Part shown: positions 4,836 to 5,424 of the stretch, piece after piece
Numbering within the stretch: the stretch's first letter is position 1
How the letters are laid out: every line of letters starts with the position of its first letter
Position numbers and translations under genes: made by a program
Notes under the pieces: model-generated
What the model was told of the DNA's origin: nothing
Database searches by the model: none
The model's input: the letters and a program-made list of their open reading frames with translations, nothing else
NCBI GenBank assembly: GCA_004553495.1
Contig: SFLE01000046.1
Coordinates: 1 to 5,424, forward strand
Origin: Clostridiales bacterium
GTDB taxonomy: Bacteria > Bacillota > Clostridia > Oscillospirales > Oscillospiraceae
Length of the DNA: 5,424 bases
Direction: 5' to 3'

Positions 4836-5424
4836 TCAATCCAATGATGTATCGAGAATATAGCAGGTATGCGTGACATTGCCGTCGTCGGTAAAGCTCA
4901 CGATGCTGCCCTCGACCGTTTTATATGTGTCCGGCCGTACCGCGAGGACAAGGGATGTATCCTTTTCCCAGAGATAGACCGCGTTTTCGTAGCTTATATC
5001 GCCGCTGCGCAGACCGACGCGCACCGTCATACTGACATTTTCGTAGTTATACTCCTGCGCGTCTTCAATGTTTATCCTGCCGAGTTCGACCGGCTCGGTC
5101 GCGGGATCGAGCATATATCCGCTTTGCTTTTTGCCCTTGGCATCAACAAACTTGACGGCGGTGAATCCCGTTTCCTCGGCTGAAGCGTCTATCTCCAGCG
5201 CCTCGGGCTTTACGAGATACAGCGTGCTTTTTCCCGTCCATACCCACGCGCAGCCCTCATGCTGCTTCATTATATCGGCAAACCGCGAATAGTCGGCGCG
5301 GCAGGCAGCCTGAGCCTCCGCGGGTGTCTTCGCGTTGAGGTTGTCAACCTTGAGAACATACACCGGCGCGACCTGACTTATCTTATAACGGTGCACTCCG
5401 AATATGACACCGAGAACGATCACC
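4836..5424 (-). CDS. Membrane-anchored protein of unknown function (5' partial)
   Basis: The frame is open to the right edge; about 195 residues are visible and it ends with TGA at 4838-4836. A GTG at 5423-5421 could be a start, but the gene more likely continues outside the window. The first visible residues are hydrophobic (VIVLGVIFGV) and are followed by HRYKISQ, which fits the end of a signal anchor. The rest is soluble, mixed alpha/beta in look, rich in Asp and Glu, with one central Cys (EGCAWVW) and a late one (HTCYIL). I do not recognise the family; an extracytoplasmic domain is an inference from the anchor. It lies 13 bases upstream of the AarF/UbiB-type gene, whose ribosome binding site overlaps its stop codon, so the two are probably translated from one message and may act together at the membrane. 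Confidence 0.7.
   Translation of the reverse strand, partial: VIVLGVIFGVHRYKISQVAPVYVLKVDNLNAKTPAEAQAACRADYSRFADIMKQHEGCAWVWTGKSTLYLVKPEALEIDASAEETGFTAVKFVDAKGKKQSGYMLDPATEPVELGRINIEDAQEYNYENVSMTVRVGLRSGDISYENAVYLWEKDTSLVLAVRPDTYKTVEGSIVSFTDDGNVTHTCYILDTSLD

Noticed and set aside
1..5424. CRISPR array, tandem repeats, or a second copy of the tRNA end
   Set aside because: Reading by eye I found no spaced repeats and no second copy of the tRNA T-arm/acceptor segment within the window; a computed self-alignment could find weaker repeats.

Overview
The window looks like chromosomal DNA of an anaerobic gut-type Firmicute (Clostridia, Oscillospiraceae/Ruminococcaceae-like). This is inferred from protein style: a DUF6076-like protein, Tn916/ICE-type integrases starting with MASIRKRG, and an AarF/UbiB-type kinase homolog in a Firmicute-like setting. 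It is not based on any marker gene. It divides into a degraded mobile-element zone on the left and ordinary housekeeping DNA on the right, with a tRNA-Arg gene at the boundary.

Left part (1-2675). The window opens inside the last codons of a membrane protein on the + strand, followed by a hairpin. Next, on the - strand, is the C-terminal part of a DUF6076-like protein with a four-cysteine zinc-ribbon-like motif; its 5' end is lost at about 840. Directly abutting it on the + strand is the C-terminal catalytic fragment of a tyrosine recombinase, which keeps Lys, HxxR, His and Tyr but lacks the first catalytic Arg. A second tyrosine recombinase follows (1460-2637). It is full length except for one missing base after position 1704, which splits it into an N-terminal frame and a catalytic frame. 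Restoring that base gives a 392-residue protein with the whole catalytic set.

Boundary. The second recombinase ends 38 bases from the 3' end of a tRNA-Arg(CCG) gene on the - strand, which carries an encoded CCA and a near-consensus promoter. This is the classic layout of an element integrated at a tRNA 3' end. A perfect 10-bp inverted repeat lies between int and tRNA. No second copy of the tRNA end is visible in the window, so the far attachment site must be outside it or lost.

Right part (2753-5424). A Nudix hydrolase (+) and an ABC1/AarF/UbiB-type kinase-like protein (-) converge on a shared bidirectional terminator. The kinase gene sits 13 bases downstream of a membrane-anchored protein of unknown function that runs off the right edge, and the two are probably co-transcribed.

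I do not see a convincing new biological system here. The most informative content is the record of mobile-element decay: a truncation junction, a single-base frameshift, and a tRNA with an unusual G1-U72 pair next to the presumed attachment site.
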